A stretch of 64,000 nucleotides of DNA from Halomicroarcula saliterrae (lineage in GTDB: Archaea > Halobacteriota > Halobacteria > Halobacteriales > Haloarculaceae). The stretch's first letter is position 1; each line of letters starts with the position of its first letter. The position numbers were made by a program, and so were the translations under genes. The stretch covers positions 868,001 to 932,000 of the forward strand of contig NZ_JAMQON010000001.1 of NCBI RefSeq assembly GCF_031624395.1, in the 5' to 3' direction. Shown piece after piece: positions 49,577 to 59,275 of this stretch. The notes under the pieces were generated by a model. It searched no databases. It was not told the DNA's origin and was given only the letters and a program-made list of their open reading frames with translations.

Positions 49577-50536
49577 ATGAGTACCGCGACGGCGGATATC
49601 TCGAAACGCGAGGCGTGGCTCATGGCCGCCAGGCCACAGACGCTGCCGGCCGGCGCCGCGCCGGTCGTGGTTGGCGCGGGGCTGGCGGTCCACGCGGACG
49701 TCTTCGCCCCGCTCGTGGCGCTGGGCGCGCTCGTCGGGGCACTCCTCATCCAGGTCGGGACGAACTTCGCGAACGACTACTACGACGCGGTCAAGGGCGC
49801 CGACACGGACGAACGCGAGGGCTTTACCCGCGTGACGGCTGGCGGGCTCATCGAACCGTCGTCGGTCAAGCGGGCGATGCTACTGACCTACGGGCTGGCC
49901 GTCGTCGTCGGCGTGGCCCTGGTCGCCATCGGCGGCGTCCCCATCGTCGCCGTCGGGCTGTCGGGTATCGCCGCCGGCATCCTCTACACCGGCGGCCCGT
50001 TCCCCTACGGCTACCGCGGGCTGGGGGACCTCTTCGTCTTCGTCTACTTCGGCCTCGTCGCCGTCACCGGGACCTACTACGTGCAGGCCGTGGCGACCAA
50101 TCCCGCCGTCGGCACCTTCCCGACGACGCTCCCGGCCGGGAGCGTGCCCGTCGACGCCGTGGTCGCCAGCCTCCCGGCCGCGGGGCTCTCGACGGCTATC
50201 CTCGTCGTCAACAACATCCGCGACCGCGAGACCGACATGGCCGCGGGCAAGAAGACGCTGGCCGTCTACCTGGGGTACGGCCCCAGTCGGGCGGAGTTCG
50301 TCGCGCTGGTCGGGATGGCCTACGTCGTCCCCGTCCTCTTCGCGCTCGACCCGGCCTACGGACCGGCGGCGCTCGCACCGCTGCTGACCATCCCGCTGGC
50401 CGCGAGGACGGGCAAGACCGTCCTGACACGCACCGACGGTGAGTCGCTGAACCCGACGCTCGAACGGGTCGGCCAGACGCTGTTCCTGCACTCGTTGCTC
50501 TTCGCTGCGGGGCTTGCGCTCCCACGGCTGCTATGA
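49577..50536 (+). CDS. menA: 1,4-dihydroxy-2-naphthoate polyprenyltransferase
   Basis: 319 residues from ATG 49577. UbiA-family membrane enzyme with about eight helices. First aspartate-rich motif FANDYYDAVKGAD, second motif VVNNIRDRETDMAAGKKTLAV. It attaches the isoprenoid tail to dihydroxynaphthoate. Its TGA overlaps the menC ATG. Confidence 0.93.
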   Translation: MSTATADISKREAWLMAARPQTLPAGAAPVVVGAGLAVHADVFAPLVALGALVGALLIQVGTNFANDYYDAVKGADTDEREGFTRVTAGGLIEPSSVKRAMLLTYGLAVVVGVALVAIGGVPIVAVGLSGIAAGILYTGGPFPYGYRGLGDLFVFVYFGLVAVTGTYYVQAVATNPAVGTFPTTLPAGSVPVDAVVASLPAAGLSTAILVVNNIRDRETDMAAGKKTLAVYLGYGPSRAEFVALVGMAYVVPVLFALDPAYGPAALAPLLTIPLAARTGKTVLTRTDGESLNPTLERVGQTLFLHSLLFAAGLALPRLL

Positions 50537-51579
50537 ACACGACGCCGTTCTCGCTCCCGCTGTCCAGCCCGCTCGCGACGGCCAGTGGCACCATCGAGGA
50601 GCGCGACGGGCTCGTGGTGCGCTACGACCACCGCGGCCACACCGGCGTCGGCGAGGCCACGCCGCTCCCGGGGTGGACGGAGTCGCTCCCCGACTGCCGG
50701 GCGGCGCTAGCGAGCGCCGCCACCGCCGAGATAGCGGGCGGCCACGCCGCCGCGATGCTCGAACTCGCCGCCGACAGCGTTCCCGCGGCCCGTCACGGTT
50801 TCGCCACCGCACTGCTCGACGCCGACGCGCGGGCCGACGGGGTGCCGCTCTACCAGTGGTTCGACGCCGACCGCCGCTGTCAGTCGGTGCCGGTCAACGC
50901 CACCGTCGGCGACGGCGCTCCCGCGGCGACCGCCGACGCGGTCGCGGAGGCCGACGACGCCGGCTTCGACTGCTGCAAGCTGAAGGTCGGTGCCCGCTCG
51001 GTCGAAGACGATATCGAACGCCTCCGTGCCGTCCGGGAGCGCGTCGGGGACGACCTGACGCTGCGAGCCGACGCCAACGGCGCGTGGCGCCCCGCCGAAG
51101 CCGAGCGGGCGTTCGAGGTCTTCGCCGACTACGGCGTCGACTACGTCGAACAACCCCTTCCGGCCGACGACCTCGACGGCCACGCCGCGCTCCGTGGCGG
51201 CCCCGTCGGCGTCGCCCTCGACGAGTCGCTCGTCCACCGTCGGGCCGACACGGTGCTCTCGGCCGACGCCGCGGACGTGCTGATACTGAAGCCGATGGTG
51301 CTCGGCGGCCCGGGCAACGCCTACACGCTGGCGATGCGGGCTCGCGACCACGGCGTCGAGCCGGTCGTCACGACCACTATCGACGGCGTCGTCGCCCGGC
51401 TGGCCGCGCTCCACGTCGCCGCCGGCGTCCCCGACATCGGCGCCTGCGGGCTGGCAACCGGGGACCGGCTGGCGCACGACCTCGCGCCCGACCCCGCCAC
51501 GCTGTCCGGCGGGCGGCTCTCGGTCCCACAGACCGACGGCCTCGGACTCGACCCGGCGGAGGTGAGCCCCGATGCGTGA
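50533..51579 (+). CDS. menC: o-Succinylbenzoate synthase
   Basis: 348 residues, ATG overlapping the menA stop. Enolase-superfamily barrel: catalytic lysine in KLKVG (about 151-155), metal aspartate in LRADANGAW, VEQPLP, and ALDESL. Dehydrates SHCHC to o-succinylbenzoate. Overlaps menE by eight bases. Confidence 0.93.
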   Translation: MNTTPFSLPLSSPLATASGTIEERDGLVVRYDHRGHTGVGEATPLPGWTESLPDCRAALASAATAEIAGGHAAAMLELAADSVPAARHGFATALLDADARADGVPLYQWFDADRRCQSVPVNATVGDGAPAATADAVAEADDAGFDCCKLKVGARSVEDDIERLRAVRERVGDDLTLRADANGAWRPAEAERAFEVFADYGVDYVEQPLPADDLDGHAALRGGPVGVALDESLVHRRADTVLSADAADVLILKPMVLGGPGNAYTLAMRARDHGVEPVVTTTIDGVVARLAALHVAAGVPDIGACGLATGDRLAHDLAPDPATLSGGRLSVPQTDGLGLDPAEVSPDA

Positions 51580-53062
51580 ACCGGTCGAGTGGCCCACGCG
51601 TGACCTGCTCTCCCACCGGGCTGAGACCACGCCCGAACGGACGGCCGTGGTCGACGCCGAAACCGGCGCGGAGCGGTCCTACCGAGAGTTCGACGCCGCC
51701 GCCGATTCGGTCGCCGCCGCCGTCGACGGTCTGGCCGATACGGCCGGCGGTCGCGTCGCCACGCTCGTCGATACACGGCCCGCGGTCGGGCGGCTCCTCT
51801 ACGGCGTCTGGCGCACCGGCCGGACGTACGCGGCGCTGAACGTCGACCTCGCCGCGGACACGCTGGGGGCCCAGCTCGACGCGCTCGACGCCGACCTGCT
51901 GGTCTGTGAGCGCGCGACAGAGGAGCTGGCCGCGACTGTCGCCGACTGCCCCGTCGCGTCCGTGGACGAGCCGACAACCGGGGCCGTCGAGCGCCTCGAA
52001 ACCGTGGAATCGTCGACGGTCGCCGTGGAACCGGCCGAGCGCTCCCGGGACGAGACGGCGCTAATTCTGTTCACCTCGGGGACGACGAGCGAGCCCAAAG
52101 GGGTCAGACTCACCGTCGGCAACCTCGTCGCGAGCGCGACGGCCTCGGCGTTCCGGCTGGGCGTTCGGCCCGGCGACCGCTGGCTTGTCTGTCTCCCGAC
52201 CTACCACATGGGCGGGCTGGCCCCCTTCGTGCGGGCCGCGCTCTACGGGACGGCGGTCGTCGTCCAGCGCGAGTTCGAGCCCGCCGCGACGGCCCGACTG
52301 CTGGACGACCACGGCGTGACCGGCGTCTCCCTCGTGCCGACGATGTGCAAGCGCCTCGTCGACGCTGGGTGGGCGCCCGGGGACTCGCTCGGGGCCGTCC
52401 TGCTGGGCGGCGGGCCGGCCGACCCCGACCTCGTCGAGCGCTGTCTGGCCCGGGAGATTCCGGTCTGTCCGACCTACGGCATGACCGAGACGGCCTCCCA
52501 GATAGCCACGGCGCTGCCGGAGACGGCGAGACGGTACCCGGACACCGTCGGTCAGCCGCTGGTCTGTACGGACGTGACCGTCCTCGCAGACGGCGACCCG
52601 GCCGGCCCCAACGAGACGGGGGAAATCGTCGTCTCGGGGCCGACCGTGACGCCCGGCTACCTCGACGACGACGCGACTGCGGCCGCGTTCGGCCCCCACG
52701 GCTTCCACACGGGCGACCGCGGCTACCGGGACGAGGACGGCCGCCTGTGGGTTGTCGGCCGCGTCGACGACCGAATCCTCACCGGCGGGGAGAACGTCGA
52801 GGCCGGGACCGTCGCCGCTGTCATCGGAGAGTGCAACGGCGTCGAGGACGCCGCCATCGTCGGCATGCCCGACGAGGAGTGGGGCCAGCGAGTGGGCGCG
52901 CTCGTAGTCGGGACTGCCGACGAGGAGACGATTCTGGCCCACTGCCGCGACGAACTCGCCCCCTACGAGGTGCCGAAGACGGTGCGCGTCGTCGACGCGC
53001 TCCCGCGGACGCCGTCGGGGACGGTCGACCGGGACGCCGTCCGACGACTGCTACAGTCCTAG
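51572..53062 (+). CDS. menE: o-Succinylbenzoate-CoA ligase
   Basis: 496 residues. AMP-forming ligase: FTSGTTSEPKGV near 167-178, PTYGMTETAS near 305, FHTGDRGY near 378, GGENVEAGTV near 410. The menA-menC-menE overlaps show one translationally coupled operon giving the later menaquinone steps; menB and menFD are 7-14 kb away. Confidence 0.93.
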   Translation: MREPVEWPTRDLLSHRAETTPERTAVVDAETGAERSYREFDAAADSVAAAVDGLADTAGGRVATLVDTRPAVGRLLYGVWRTGRTYAALNVDLAADTLGAQLDALDADLLVCERATEELAATVADCPVASVDEPTTGAVERLETVESSTVAVEPAERSRDETALILFTSGTTSEPKGVRLTVGNLVASATASAFRLGVRPGDRWLVCLPTYHMGGLAPFVRAALYGTAVVVQREFEPAATARLLDDHGVTGVSLVPTMCKRLVDAGWAPGDSLGAVLLGGGPADPDLVERCLAREIPVCPTYGMTETASQIATALPETARRYPDTVGQPLVCTDVTVLADGDPAGPNETGEIVVSGPTVTPGYLDDDATAAAFGPHGFHTGDRGYRDEDGRLWVVGRVDDRILTGGENVEAGTVAAVIGECNGVEDAAIVGMPDEEWGQRVGALVVGTADEETILAHCRDELAPYEVPKTVRVVDALPRTPSGTVDRDAVRRLLQS

Positions 53063-53107
53063 CGGTGCGGGCAAGCCGTTTTCTCCCTGAAGTGCCTACA
53101 GACGTTC

Positions 53108-53845
53108 GTGTGTACCATCGCCCTCGCCTGGCAGGTGTTCGAAGAGACGCCGATAGCCTTCGCGGCCAACCGCGACGAACTGCTCGACAGACCGTCGGAA
53201 CCGCCCCAGCGCCGACAGTGGGGGCGCGAGGTCGTCGCGCCGGCCGACGCCGAGGCCGAGGGGACGTGGGAGGGGTACAACGAGGACGGCCTGCTGGTCG
53301 CCGTCACCAACCGCTGGGTGGACGCTGAGCTCGCGGGCGAGCGTTCCCGGGGCCTTCTCGTTCGGGACTGCTTGAGCCACGAGTCGGCCGAGGCGGCCGC
53401 CCGCGCCGTCGAGGGGGCCGTCCGCGAAGCCGAATACGCCGGCTTCAATCTCCTGCTGGCCGACGAGAACGCCGCCATCCTGCTGGAGTGGGACGGCCAG
53501 CTCGCGGTGCGGAACGTCCAGCCCGGGGTCCACGTCGTCATCAACGTCGGTGCGGACGGGGACTACCGGATTCCGAGTCACCGGCCCGACGCGGGCGAGC
53601 GGCAGGCGACCAACGCCGACCGGCTGCGCGAGACGCTGCAGGTCGAAGCCGGCGAGTCGGTCGATTCGTGGCTGGACCGCGCCGGCGAGACCATCGCCGA
53701 CCACGACTACGGCGTCTGCGTCCACGGCGACGGCTTTGGCACCCGCTCCTCGTCGCTCATCGCACTGGGCGAGAACGCTCGCTACGAGTTCGCCGACGGC
53801 CCGCCCTGTCGCACCGAGTACCGCCCCGTCGAAGGCCAGATTTAA
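53108..53845 (+). CDS. NRDE-family (TANGO2-like) protein
   Basis: 245 residues with a GTG start at 53108, required because the family begins M-C-T-I and the catalytic-type cysteine is residue 2. NRDE motif in FAANRDELLDRP near 18-29. Ntn-hydrolase-like fold; roles in haem or lipid handling have been proposed for eukaryotic TANGO2, and the archaeal role is unknown. Confidence 0.85.
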   Translation: MCTIALAWQVFEETPIAFAANRDELLDRPSEPPQRRQWGREVVAPADAEAEGTWEGYNEDGLLVAVTNRWVDAELAGERSRGLLVRDCLSHESAEAAARAVEGAVREAEYAGFNLLLADENAAILLEWDGQLAVRNVQPGVHVVINVGADGDYRIPSHRPDAGERQATNADRLRETLQVEAGESVDSWLDRAGETIADHDYGVCVHGDGFGTRSSSLIALGENARYEFADGPPCRTEYRPVEGQI

Positions 53846-53872
53846 GCGGCCGACCGGCGGAGTACACTGTAT

Positions 53873-54226
53873 ATGAGTTCGGCAACGTCGGAGGCGGACC
53901 TCTCTGAGGACGAGCGTGCCGGATTGGAGCTTATCCGCGAATCCGGCGGCATCCACCAGAGCGACTTCTGGAAGGAGCTCGACGTCTCCTCCCGGAAGGG
54001 TAGTCGCATCGTCGAGTCCCTCTTCGAGAAAGGGCTCATCCAGCGCGAAGACACCGTGTACGAGGGCCACAACACCTACTTCCTCACGCCCGCGGCCCGG
54101 GACCTGGAGTTCAGTCTGCTGATGGCCGGCGACCAGCTCTCCCCGTTTATCGGCGACGAGGAGGTCGACCCGCACGACGACACCTTCTCGCAGTGGGTCA
54201 TGACGCTGGCCTACGAGGACGGATAG
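53873..54226 (+). CDS. Winged-helix transcriptional regulator
   Basis: 117 residues. HTH around LELIRESGGIHQSDFWKELDVSSRKGSRIVESL (read in parts), then wing GLIQREDTVYEGHNTYF, as in Lrp/MarR-like haloarchaeal regulators. The C-terminal 40 residues may dimerise. Target unknown. Confidence 0.78.
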   Translation: MSSATSEADLSEDERAGLELIRESGGIHQSDFWKELDVSSRKGSRIVESLFEKGLIQREDTVYEGHNTYFLTPAARDLEFSLLMAGDQLSPFIGDEEVDPHDDTFSQWVMTLAYEDG

Positions 54227-54359
54227 GCAGCTTGTTCTAGACGGCGTCGACCGGAATCGGTGCGACCAGGGGTCGCCTCGCGAACCGCTCCGCTACGGGC
54301 AGTCGAACGTCTCGCAGTGCTACCGCTCTAGAGTCGGAAAGCGTAGAATCGCTCTGTCG

Positions 54360-54770
54360 TCAGTCTTCGAGCGCGTCGGCGATGCGGTCGAGCGTGCGTC
54401 GCACGTCGTGGACCTCGTCGCGGAGCTTCCGCATCTCGCGGGTCAGTTCTTCGTTGTCGCTGCCCCCTTCCTGTGCCTGCCCGGGCGCACCGCCGGGGCC
54501 GCCGCCCATACCGCCGGGGCCGCCGCCCATCATGCCGCCCATCATCTGTGCGAAGGGGTTGCCGCCGCCGCCGCCCATACCGCCGGGGCCGCCACCGCCG
54601 CCCATCATCTCTTCCATGCGTTCCTCGCGGCTCATCCCCTCCCCGTCGTCACCTTCCTCGGCGCGCTTCTGTCGGATCTCCTCGACGCGCTCGCGGAAGG
54701 ACTTCTCCTCCTCGCCGTTTTCGGTCGATTCGGCCGACTCGTCGCCTGTCTCGGGCTCGTCATCTGCCAT
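54360..54770 (-). CDS. Gly/Met-rich low-complexity acidic protein
   Basis: 136 residues. Acidic N-terminus with a charged helix, a 45-residue Gly/Met/Pro-rich middle encoded by GC-rich repeats, and a C-terminal heptad-like helix (LTREMRKLRDEVHDVRRTLDRI). Haloarchaea-specific, function unknown. The Gly/Met block resembles the disordered tails of chaperonins but no chaperonin domain is present. Confidence 0.7.
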   Translation of the reverse strand: MADDEPETGDESAESTENGEEEKSFRERVEEIRQKRAEEGDDGEGMSREERMEEMMGGGGGPGGMGGGGGNPFAQMMGGMMGGGPGGMGGGPGGAPGQAQEGGSDNEELTREMRKLRDEVHDVRRTLDRIADALED

Positions 54771-54810
54771 GGATTCCGGTTCGGCTGGCCCGCTGAAAAG
54801 GGTTGTCGTG

Positions 54811-55113
54811 TCAGGTCAGTCGGCGCACGAGGGCGGAGAGTCCGCCGACACAGCACAGTAGCACGACGAGGTTGAACCCGGCCATGAACAGCGGGCGGTA
54901 GCGACGCGTGACGAAGGTCTCGACGGCGGTAGACACGGCGAAGTAGAGCCGGACCGTCGCGAGCAACGCGACGAGGACGAGCAACGCGAACGCGGCCCAC
55001 TGGGCGGTCCGGACCATCTGTCTTGAGGTCTCCGTGTCGCTGTGGCCCGTCGACGGCGTCGCGGGCGGTTCGTCGGTCGGTGCGTCGGTCGTGGCGGTGG
55101 CGTCGTCGCTCAT
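54811..55113 (-). CDS. Two-helix membrane protein
   Basis: 100 residues: Thr/Asp/Pro-rich N-terminus, then hydrophobic helices near 40-62 and 77-95. It overlaps the stop of the upstream PGF-CTERM protein by four bases (ATGA). Unknown function; the operon suggests it assists or accompanies that surface protein. Confidence 0.65.
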   Translation of the reverse strand: MSDDATATTDAPTDEPPATPSTGHSDTETSRQMVRTAQWAAFALLVLVALLATVRLYFAVSTAVETFVTRRYRPLFMAGFNLVVLLCCVGGLSALVRRLT

Positions 55114-56132
55114 ATCTGTCTCCGGATAGCTACGAGGGCGGCGAGCGCGAGGGCGGCGAGCCCCGTCCCGACGGTGAAGCCGGGGCCGCTGCCGCCGGTG
55201 GTCAACTGTGACTCCTCGTTCGACCGGTCGCGGTCGCCTCCCGATTCGGTCCGGCGGACGAAGTCGTCCGACCGGAACCCGGTCTCTCTCGTCGTCGTGT
55301 TCGCTCGGAGTGTCTCGGTCGGGTCGAGATCGGCGACGGACCGCTCCGTGCCGACGATGACGCCGTCGGAGCTGAGGATGCCGTCGAGCCAGTAGTCGTA
55401 GCCGTCCGGCACGGCGAGTTCGGTGCTGACAGTGCGGGTCCGACCGGGCCGTATCTCCCCGACCGTCACGGTGTCGGCGTCCGCGATGACGTTGGACTCG
55501 GCCTGTCTGGCTCGCAGCTGGACCTCGACGCCGCCGGCGGCGTCGTCACCGGTGTTCGTGAGGTAGGTCGTCACGTTGAGCCGCGATTCGTTGTCCCGGA
55601 CGTCGACGATGCGGTAAGAGATGGCCTCCAAGTCCGCGCTCGCGTCGTCGAACTCGTGAAAGCGGACAGCGGAGCGGGCCGACGCCGGCACGAGCGCATC
55701 GAGGTTCGACACCGTCCCGCTGTGGGTCGTCGCTCTGCGCCCGTCGGCGTACACCTCGGTCTCGATTCGGTAGCTCCCCGCCCGCTCGACGGTGATGTTC
55801 GTCGTGTAGGGCACGTCCCGGTCGCCATCGAGCGTTCCGAGTGACAGCCGTTCGGTCGTCTCGACCAGCCCTGTCTCGGTGTCGACGGCCCGCGTCTCGA
55901 CGGTGACGTTGTCGGCCGGCCCGCCGCGGTGTGCCAGTCGAGCCGACAGCGAGAGCGTCACGGTCTCACCGCCCACCGCCGTGGCTTCGACGTACGGCTG
56001 TTGCATCTCCAGCCGGCTCTCACGCAGCTCCTCCGGGGGCTCGGCGAGGGCACCGGGAATCGCGACTAGACCGACGACCATCGTCAGGACGACAGCACCG
56101 ATAGCGCCGCCGAGGAGGGTTTCACGTCGCAC
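55110..56132 (-). CDS. Secreted PGF-CTERM-anchored surface protein (DUF7490-like)
   Basis: 340 residues from GTG 56132. Signal peptide (about 1-32), two CARDB/DUF7490-like beta domains with many N-x-T/S sites (NVTVE, NITVE, NVTTY), and a C-terminal PGF-CTERM signal: GSGPGF followed by a hydrophobic stretch and arginines. Processed by archaeosortase A and lipid-anchored at the surface. GTG was chosen because upstream in-frame sequence runs into the next gene's promoter. Confidence 0.78.
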   Translation of the reverse strand: MRRETLLGGAIGAVVLTMVVGLVAIPGALAEPPEELRESRLEMQQPYVEATAVGGETVTLSLSARLAHRGGPADNVTVETRAVDTETGLVETTERLSLGTLDGDRDVPYTTNITVERAGSYRIETEVYADGRRATTHSGTVSNLDALVPASARSAVRFHEFDDASADLEAISYRIVDVRDNESRLNVTTYLTNTGDDAAGGVEVQLRARQAESNVIADADTVTVGEIRPGRTRTVSTELAVPDGYDYWLDGILSSDGVIVGTERSVADLDPTETLRANTTTRETGFRSDDFVRRTESGGDRDRSNEESQLTTGGSGPGFTVGTGLAALALAALVAIRRQI

Positions 56133-56191
56133 GACCGTGGGGGCGGAGGGACGCAGTAAATGTCTTGTGTGTGACCGGAACTGAGCCGAAT

Positions 56192-56983
56192 CTATCCGAA
56201 CGCGCCCAGACTGGACTGCAGCTCCCGCTCGGTGCTCCCCTCGAGGAGTTCGTACCCGACCAGGTCCCGGAGGTCGACGGCGTAGGTGGTGTCGTTGTTC
56301 TCGACGACGGCGACGCGTCCTTTGGTCCCCCGAACCGTTCCGGTCGCCAGCGTCTCGGCCAGCGGGCGGTCCGCGAGGTCGAGGCCGTAGTCGAACGCGT
56401 AGGTCTCCACGGGGTCGTGTTCGGCACAGAGGTCCGCCCAGAGCGCCTTGTCGACGGTCTCGGCGAACCCGGCTATCTTCGTCGGCACGCGCACCCGGTC
56501 GCCCAGGTCGGCGGCGATGTCGGCCTCTATCTGGCGGGCGATGCGGCCGTCCGCGACGGTCCGGAGGTGGGCCGCGCGGTCGGCGCCCTGCTCGCGCAGG
56601 CGGGTCTCCAGCCGCCACGAGCGGGTGACGCCGACTTTCACGGTCTCCGGGGCGAACGCCGCCAGATACACCGCGTGTTCCTCGTCGCAGGCCGCGACGG
56701 GTTTCCCGCAGTCGCCGGTACAGCGCGCACAGGGCCACCGGCTGGTGTGTTCGGCGCAGTAGGGCGCCTCGCCGGTGTCACAGGCGTAGTGGACCAGCGT
56801 GTCGCCGGCTTCCCGCTCTCGGTCCGGCGCGACGCTGTCGACGGCGCCGGCGCAGTGGCGCTCGCCGAGCCGATAGGCGAGTTCCGTCCCCGGGTCCAGC
56901 CGCTCCGTGGTCACCTCACCGTCCGCTGCCAGCAGGAGAGCGGCGTGGGTATCGACCCGGGCGCGGTAGCCGACGACTTGCAC
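56192..56983 (-). CDS. DUF2797-family protein
   Basis: 263 residues from GTG 56983 (VQVVGYRARVDTHAALLL). Several cysteine pairs (CAGAVD, CDTGEAPYC, CARCTGDC) precede the central VYLAAFAPETVKVGVTRSWRLETRL, the family core that resembles a GIY-YIG-like fold. Function unknown; zinc binding likely. Confidence 0.82.
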   Translation of the reverse strand: MQVVGYRARVDTHAALLLAADGEVTTERLDPGTELAYRLGERHCAGAVDSVAPDREREAGDTLVHYACDTGEAPYCAEHTSRWPCARCTGDCGKPVAACDEEHAVYLAAFAPETVKVGVTRSWRLETRLREQGADRAAHLRTVADGRIARQIEADIAADLGDRVRVPTKIAGFAETVDKALWADLCAEHDPVETYAFDYGLDLADRPLAETLATGTVRGTKGRVAVVENNDTTYAVDLRDLVGYELLEGSTERELQSSLGAFG

Positions 56984-57057
56984 GCGGTGGCGTTGGCAGT
57001 CGGCGGACAAATGGGTACCGGGACGGGGCTTTTGTCTGTGGCGCGACAACACTGCCC

Positions 57058-57513
57058 ATGGCCGACCTCGAACTGTCGAGCCCGGCGTTCGACGACGGCG
57101 AGCGAATCCCCGAGGCGCACGGGTACACCGAAGCGAACACGAACCCGCCCCTGGAGATACGCGACGTCCCGTCAGCGGCCGAGTCGCTGCTCCTGATAGT
57201 CGACGACCCCGACGCGCAGGAGCCGGCCGGGAAAGTGTGGAACCACTGGCTCTGCTGGTCGATCCCGCCGGACACCGAGTCCATTCCCGAGGGGACGACG
57301 CCCGAGGGTGCGACGGAGGGACAGAACGACTACGGCGAGGCCGGCTGGGGCGGGCCGAACCCTCCGGACAGGGAACACAGCTATCGCTTCCTGCTGTACG
57401 CGCTCGATACGGAGCTCGACCTCCCGGCCGACGCGACGAAAGACGACATCTACGACGCGGCCAGCGGTCACATGGTCGGGAAAGCGGAGCTGACAGGCAC
57501 GTATCCGGCCTGA
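57058..57513 (+). CDS. YbhB/YbcL (PEBP) family protein
   Basis: 151 residues. SLLLIVDDPDAQEP and NHWLCWSIPPD, then GYGGPNPP-type segment (WGGPNPPDREHSYRF), all family marks. Phosphatidylethanolamine-binding-protein fold; in prokaryotes the role is unclear, perhaps ligand or kinase control. Confidence 0.9.
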   Translation: MADLELSSPAFDDGERIPEAHGYTEANTNPPLEIRDVPSAAESLLLIVDDPDAQEPAGKVWNHWLCWSIPPDTESIPEGTTPEGATEGQNDYGEAGWGGPNPPDREHSYRFLLYALDTELDLPADATKDDIYDAASGHMVGKAELTGTYPA

Positions 57514-57519
57514 CCCGGC

Positions 57520-57837
57520 TCAAAAGAGGTTCATGAGCGCCGCGATGGCGCCGATGACGAACAGCACCGGGAGCCCGGACTGGGTTCCCATGAGGATAGC
57601 GATCACGCCGACACCGCCGAGAGCGATCGCGCCGGTGCGCTTGTAGTCGGGCACGCTGTTCCTGATTGCGGGTGTCGCTGCACCGCCGAGATAGATCGAA
57701 AACACCCCGAAGAGGGCCCCCTGGTCGTCATTTCCGGAGAGAAACACGAGTATCGTCAACACACCGGTTATCACCGCCCCGAGCGCGAACAGCGCGCGCT
57801 CGGTCCCGATATCCGACAGTCGTGACGCTACGTCCAT
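57520..57837 (-). CDS. Small membrane protein
   Basis: 105 residues with three hydrophobic helices (about 15-32, 43-58, 72-102). No motif. Convergent with the YbhB gene, six bases apart. Confidence 0.62.
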   Translation of the reverse strand: MDVASRLSDIGTERALFALGAVITGVLTILVFLSGNDDQGALFGVFSIYLGGAATPAIRNSVPDYKRTGAIALGGVGVIAILMGTQSGLPVLFVIGAIAALMNLF

Positions 57838-58024
57838 GTGGTGTCATCTACGAGCGGCCGTATAATAGCCACCGGAAACCGCTGTGCCCGTACAGCCTGT
57901 CGGGAAGCGCGAACTGGAGGAGGGGGTCACTCGATCGCCGCGGTCACCGCCGCCGCTGTCAGCCGTGGGCGTCGGGTCCCGCGATGACAACGCCGTTTTA
58001 TATCTCCCCGGCTGAGAATCGCGT

Positions 58025-58693
58025 ATGAAGACTCCGACACGCCGAGAGTTCGTCGCCGGGGGCGTCGCGCTCGCGGCGGCGACCGCCGGCTGCCTCGGGG
58101 GCGATAGCGGGAGCGAGTCGCCGGAGCTCGGCACGATAGCCGAGTCGACGACGCCGACGGGCGGGCAACCGCTGCCGTCGCCGGTCGCCGGCGACCCCGA
58201 CGCCGACGTGACCGTCGCTGCCTTCGAGGACTACGCCTGTCCGCACTGCGGAACGTACTCCTTAGAGGTGTTCCCCCAGCTCGCCGCCGACTATCTCGAA
58301 ACGGACCAGGTCCGGTACGAGTTCCACGACTACCCCATCCCGGTCGACCAGCGCGACTCCTGGCAGGCCGCAAACGCCGCCAGAACGGTGCAGGCCGAAG
58401 CCGGCGACCAGGCGTATTTCCGCTATTCGGAGCGGCTCTTTCGGAACCAGGACAGCCTCGGGTCGGAAACGTATGGCTCACAGGCCGACGGGCTCGGTGT
58501 GGCCGCTGAGACGGTCCGAACGGGGGCGACAGAGCGGCGCTACGACGAGACCGTCGCCGCCGACAGAGCGCTGGGCGTCGACCGGGGCGTGCAGGGGACG
58601 CCCGCTATCTTCGTCGACGGCGCTCCCGTGGAGTGGCAAGAAATCGCCTACGACCCCGTCAAAGAGGCTATCGAAGCTGCGAGGGGACAATGA
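58025..58693 (+). CDS. DsbA-family thiol-disulphide oxidoreductase lipoprotein
   Basis: 222 residues. Twin-arginine signal TRREFVAGG followed by lipobox ATAGC, so exported folded and lipid-anchored. Thioredoxin-type CPHC near 76-79 (YACPHCGTYSLEVFP) and a cis-proline GTPAIFVDG near 194-202. Forms or isomerises disulphides outside the cell. The TGA overlaps the next ATG. Confidence 0.9.
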   Translation: MKTPTRREFVAGGVALAAATAGCLGGDSGSESPELGTIAESTTPTGGQPLPSPVAGDPDADVTVAAFEDYACPHCGTYSLEVFPQLAADYLETDQVRYEFHDYPIPVDQRDSWQAANAARTVQAEAGDQAYFRYSERLFRNQDSLGSETYGSQADGLGVAAETVRTGATERRYDETVAADRALGVDRGVQGTPAIFVDGAPVEWQEIAYDPVKEAIEAARGQ

Positions 58694-59244
58694 GAGACAG
58701 CCAGAGCGTGACAGTGCTCAGACTGGGCCACCGGCCCGGGAGAGACGAACGGATCACGACGCACGTCGGTCTGACCGCCCGGGCGCTGGGCGCTGACAGG
58801 GTCGTCCTCGCCGGTGCGGCCAGCAGTCGGGCCGACACCGTCGTCGACATCACGGACCGCTTTGGCGGCCCGTTCGACGTGGAGACGACCGACGAGCCAA
58901 AGCGGCGCATCCGCGATTTCGCGGGGACAGTCGTCCACCTGACGATGTACGGCGAACCGATACAGGACGTGGAGGGCGATATCCGCGCGGCCCACGACGC
59001 GGAGCCACTGCTCGTGGTCGTCGGCGCCGAGAAGGTCCCCTTCGAGGTGTACGAGCGGGCCGACTACAACGTCGGCGTGACGAACCAGCCCCACTCCGAA
59101 ATCGCCTCGCTGGCCGTCTTCCTCGACCGGCTCTACGGGGGCGCGGAACTCGACCGCGACTGGCAGGACCCGGACCAGGTCGTCGTCCCGATGGAGACCG
59201 GCAAGAAGGTTATCGACCCGGAGGACGCCGACGATGGGACGTGA
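58690..59244 (+). CDS. trm56: tRNA (cytidine(56)-2'-O)-methyltransferase
   Basis: 184 residues from ATG 58690. SPOUT fold with the archaeal Trm56 opening VTVLRLGHRPGRDERITTHV and the C-terminal knot IVVGAEKVP-like (VVVGAEKVPFEVYERADYNVGV, read in parts) and NQPHSEIASLAVFLDR. It methylates C56 in the T loop of tRNA, the same loop that carries the insertions in the array tRNAs 40 kb away. Coupled to the DsbA gene by ATGA overlap. Confidence 0.92.
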   Translation: MRDSQSVTVLRLGHRPGRDERITTHVGLTARALGADRVVLAGAASSRADTVVDITDRFGGPFDVETTDEPKRRIRDFAGTVVHLTMYGEPIQDVEGDIRAAHDAEPLLVVVGAEKVPFEVYERADYNVGVTNQPHSEIASLAVFLDRLYGGAELDRDWQDPDQVVVPMETGKKVIDPEDADDGT

Positions 59245-59275
59245 GCCCGCCGCCTCACTGGAGGGGTAGCGGCCC

